64,000 nucleotides of DNA, taken from positions 89,857 through 153,856 of the forward strand of contig NZ_CANMAH010000010.1 in NCBI RefSeq assembly GCF_947495825.1, in the 5' to 3' direction. The position numbers and the translations under genes are program-made. A model generated the notes under the pieces. The model saw only the letters and a program-made list of their open reading frames with translations. It had not been told where the DNA came from and did not search any database. The first letter of the stretch is position 1, and every line of letters begins with the position of its first letter. This stretch comes from an uncultured Psychrobacter sp. (lineage in GTDB: Bacteria; Pseudomonadota; Gammaproteobacteria; Pseudomonadales; Moraxellaceae). This document shows positions 62,015 through 64,000 of the stretch, piece by piece.

Positions 62015-62884
62015 ATGTTGATTTTAGAAGATTTTAATCAAAAATACGTGCTAGAAGTTATTGTAAGAGATTCTAGCAGTAATAATATAATTCATACACA
62101 GCCTCTAAGCGAGTATGAGCAACATCCTACAATCGATCTACAGGCAACTAGATGGGGAAATGGTCTATTAAATATATTAATGTCAGAAGGACAAATTACA
62201 GGGGGATTACAGTTGAAGCGTCTCTTCACTAATAATCCCAAGAATGACGCTACACGATTATTAGGAAGCATAGCTGAAGTACTAGTAGTAGATTTATGCA
62301 ACACAGATTACAACATCAACAGAACCTTAGGGAAAATTGCTAGATATGGCACAAGAATTAGTAACAGTTTAGATAATTATGTAGCTGTAGCTACAGGGTC
62401 TTTAAAGACTAAGTCCCTTTACAACCAGCACTATAATCCTAATGACACTCAACGAGATATAATATGGGTTAACAAAGAGGATAATGAAAGCCAATTACTT
62501 TGTGTTAGAGGCAGTGCTCAATTTGGAAAACCTGCTGGGTTGCAGATTAAAGTAAGTAATGATTATCGGAATGTCTTGAGTAATATAGATCAATATCATT
62601 ACCCAGTTTTATATTTCGATTTAAATAATGACTGGTCTAGCTTATCGAGAGAAATAAAATATCAAGGTCTAAATGTAATTTTGTATCACGCAGAAGATTT
62701 ACACGATTTGATGAAAGAAGAGTTAAGAGGTTATTTTCAAATTCTAGTATCTTTATTTAATAATGATATAGACTTGAAATATATAATAGATAGAGCAAAA
62801 TATGAGAATGATTCTAACCTATTGAAAGGGCTGAAAGGAGCTGAGAATAGAATAGATAAATTAATACTACCTACTGACTATTAG
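62015..62884 (+). CDS. Putative PD-(D/E)XK nuclease-like protein (unknown family)
   Basis: A 289-residue soluble protein, strongly AT-rich. E88 in GSIAEVLVVD, D148 in TQRDIIWVN and Q177-K179 in AGLQIKVS form an E...D...QxK arrangement that fits the PD-(D/E)XK nuclease core, including the common Q substitution. The C-terminal third is helical. The downstream partner follows after 31 bases with a good ribosome site. No family was recognised, and without a structure prediction the nuclease idea is a hypothesis. Confidence 0.6.
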   Translation: MLILEDFNQKYVLEVIVRDSSSNNIIHTQPLSEYEQHPTIDLQATRWGNGLLNILMSEGQITGGLQLKRLFTNNPKNDATRLLGSIAEVLVVDLCNTDYNINRTLGKIARYGTRISNSLDNYVAVATGSLKTKSLYNQHYNPNDTQRDIIWVNKEDNESQLLCVRGSAQFGKPAGLQIKVSNDYRNVLSNIDQYHYPVLYFDLNNDWSSLSREIKYQGLNVILYHAEDLHDLMKEELRGYFQILVSLFNNDIDLKYIIDRAKYENDSNLLKGLKGAENRIDKLILPTDY

Positions 62885-62915
62885 GTGTTCTATAAAAAAA
62901 TCACATAGGAATAAT

Positions 62916-63932
62916 ATGTTAAATGAATTATTGAAAATTATTGATAATTACACTTTAAGTGATAAAGAGGAATATTTTGGGCGTTTGTTCGGTTTACTAA
63001 TATTTAGATTTGAAGATTTTAAAGTTGAAATTCTAGATGAATTTAAAGAATGCTTAGACGATAGTCTACAGAAAAAAATAATTGATATCTATAAGGTACA
63101 GAAGAAAGCTGAATTAGATAGAGTCATTGAAGAGGTAGAGCCTGTTTATGGAATAAATACGGAAAGGATTAATAACCTAGAAGCTGATACTGAGATCAGT
63201 AGCTTCGAAAATATGATAGAAAGATTGGTTTCTGATTTAAAGAGAAATCCATTTATATTTGAACAATTTGTTGAGAATAATCCTGAAAGAAAATCTATTT
63301 TTATAAAAAACTACTTGATATTTAGAATGTTGGAAGTTGTCTATAACGACTATAGAAAGAAATTAGAAAGAGAAAGGATGCTAAAAAATTATACAAATAA
63401 TTTTCTAAAAAAATTATATGCTGATATTGGTGTAGATTTGATGGGGAAAAATTCAAGTGGAGAGAGTGTGGATGGTAATTTCAACTCATACGGGTTAATC
63501 ACTATAAAGAGTGGTTCAATAGATATTTTTTGTGATAAAGACAATCAGGTTCTAATCGATAGTGTGACTGAAAAAAATTACTCTGTTTTGTTTGGAAAGC
63601 GGCTATTACTTGAATGTTTAAAATACTTATATGATGAAGGTTTAATTAAAGACTTGTCTTTTAGGGTGGATGGTATTTCATCAAGTAGTTTATGGTTATT
63701 TGAAGATAGAGATTTTGGGGCTAGTTTAAGCAATGATATTGGAAAACTGCCTAAAATATCTAAATTCTATAATTTAGATAACCCAGAAGATGGTTTATGG
63801 ATCTTTCATGATTTAGATAGGCTAGAAATTTCATTTGAAGAGCTATACAGTGATTTTGAGCTTTTAGAAGACAATGTAGTTACTCAGCTTGTACACTTAG
63901 AGTATTACATTGAAGCTAATAATTATAGTTAA
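62916..63932 (+). CDS. Unknown helical protein, partner of the putative nuclease
   Basis: A 338-residue protein with no signal peptide or membrane helix. It has a helical N-terminal half (about 1-165, with long Glu/Lys stretches) and a C-terminal half of mixed beta character. AGGA lies six bases before the ATG, and the gene is as AT-rich as its partner. Its stop overlaps the stop of a possible convergent gene at the window edge. No family was recognised. Confidence 0.65.
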   Translation: MLNELLKIIDNYTLSDKEEYFGRLFGLLIFRFEDFKVEILDEFKECLDDSLQKKIIDIYKVQKKAELDRVIEEVEPVYGINTERINNLEADTEISSFENMIERLVSDLKRNPFIFEQFVENNPERKSIFIKNYLIFRMLEVVYNDYRKKLERERMLKNYTNNFLKKLYADIGVDLMGKNSSGESVDGNFNSYGLITIKSGSIDIFCDKDNQVLIDSVTEKNYSVLFGKRLLLECLKYLYDEGLIKDLSFRVDGISSSSLWLFEDRDFGASLSNDIGKLPKISKFYNLDNPEDGLWIFHDLDRLEISFEELYSDFELLEDNVVTQLVHLEYYIEANNYS

Positions 63933-64000
63933 ATCTTTATAAAATCGATACAGCCCATATCATGAAACAGTTTAGGTAGATTATTCTCCATCCATCCTTG
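63929..64000 (-). CDS. Possible 3' end of a convergent gene (truncated by window)
   Basis: Reading in from the right edge on the minus strand, 23 sense codons (GWMENNLPKLFHDMGCIDFI and flanking residues) end in TAA at 63929-63931. The composition is protein-like, but the fragment is short. Confidence 0.3.
   Translation of the reverse strand, partial: QGWMENNLPKLFHDMGCIDFIKI

Overview
The window looks like a chromosomal segment of a gammaproteobacterium of the Moraxellaceae, most probably Psychrobacter. This is inferred from the moderate G+C core genes, the protein character, and the order pilMNOPQ-aroK-aroB-SPOR protein-gltB-gltD, which resembles Acinetobacter and Pseudomonas. No rRNA, tRNA, CRISPR array or intact insertion sequence was found. 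Most of the window is core genome.

Layout. 1-6.8 kb: 3' part of rpoB and all of rpoC, with a TTG start and a strong terminator. 6.9-10.2 kb: a DUF6586-like gene and a convergent class A penicillin-binding protein (mrcA). 10.4-18.9 kb: type IV pilus assembly operon pilMNOPQ, then aroK, aroB and a SPOR/DamX-like protein carrying a G8 tract. 18.9-19.8 kb: a long AT-rich gap with a possible transposase relic. 19.8-25.9 kb: gltB and gltD (glutamate synthase). 26.3-33.1 kb: FUSC-family membrane protein, an orphan polyamine-type binding lipoprotein, an SDR, a small membrane protein, an AbgT-family transporter and a HAD phosphatase. 33.5-36.4 kb: hemerythrin-like protein, then an AT-rich insert with a MATE-like transporter and an unknown membrane protein. 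36.4-45.9 kb: parC, two tandem acyl-CoA ligases, rph, a small membrane protein and a secreted NlpC/P60-like protein. 46.0-51.7 kb (minus strand): hemJ, bioB, an SCP2-like protein, a small membrane protein, a DUF368 carrier (popT) and serB. 52.0-57.1 kb: an Smp/YtjB-like membrane protein, an acidic PA3496-like protein, a YecA/UPF0149 protein, two YbjQ-family proteins and a formate/nitrite-type channel. 57.3-60.3 kb: valS. 60.3-64 kb: unknown membrane proteins, then a markedly AT-rich two-gene cassette that reaches the right edge.

Functional themes. Transcription (rpoBC), DNA topology (parC), translation and RNA processing (valS, rph) and cell-wall synthesis (mrcA, popT, SPOR protein) sit beside type IV pilus biogenesis. 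Nitrogen and amino-acid metabolism is represented by gltBD, serB, aroK and aroB, and cofactor synthesis by bioB and hemJ. The two fadD-like ligases imply fatty-acid uptake and use. Rho-independent terminators are plentiful and well formed and mark most operon ends.

The best candidate for an undescribed system is the two-gene unit at 62015-63932. Its first protein carries an E...D...QxK pattern like that of PD-(D/E)XK nucleases, its second is an unrecognised mostly helical protein, and both are far more AT-rich than the core genes. This is a hypothesis from motif spacing and context, not a demonstrated function.
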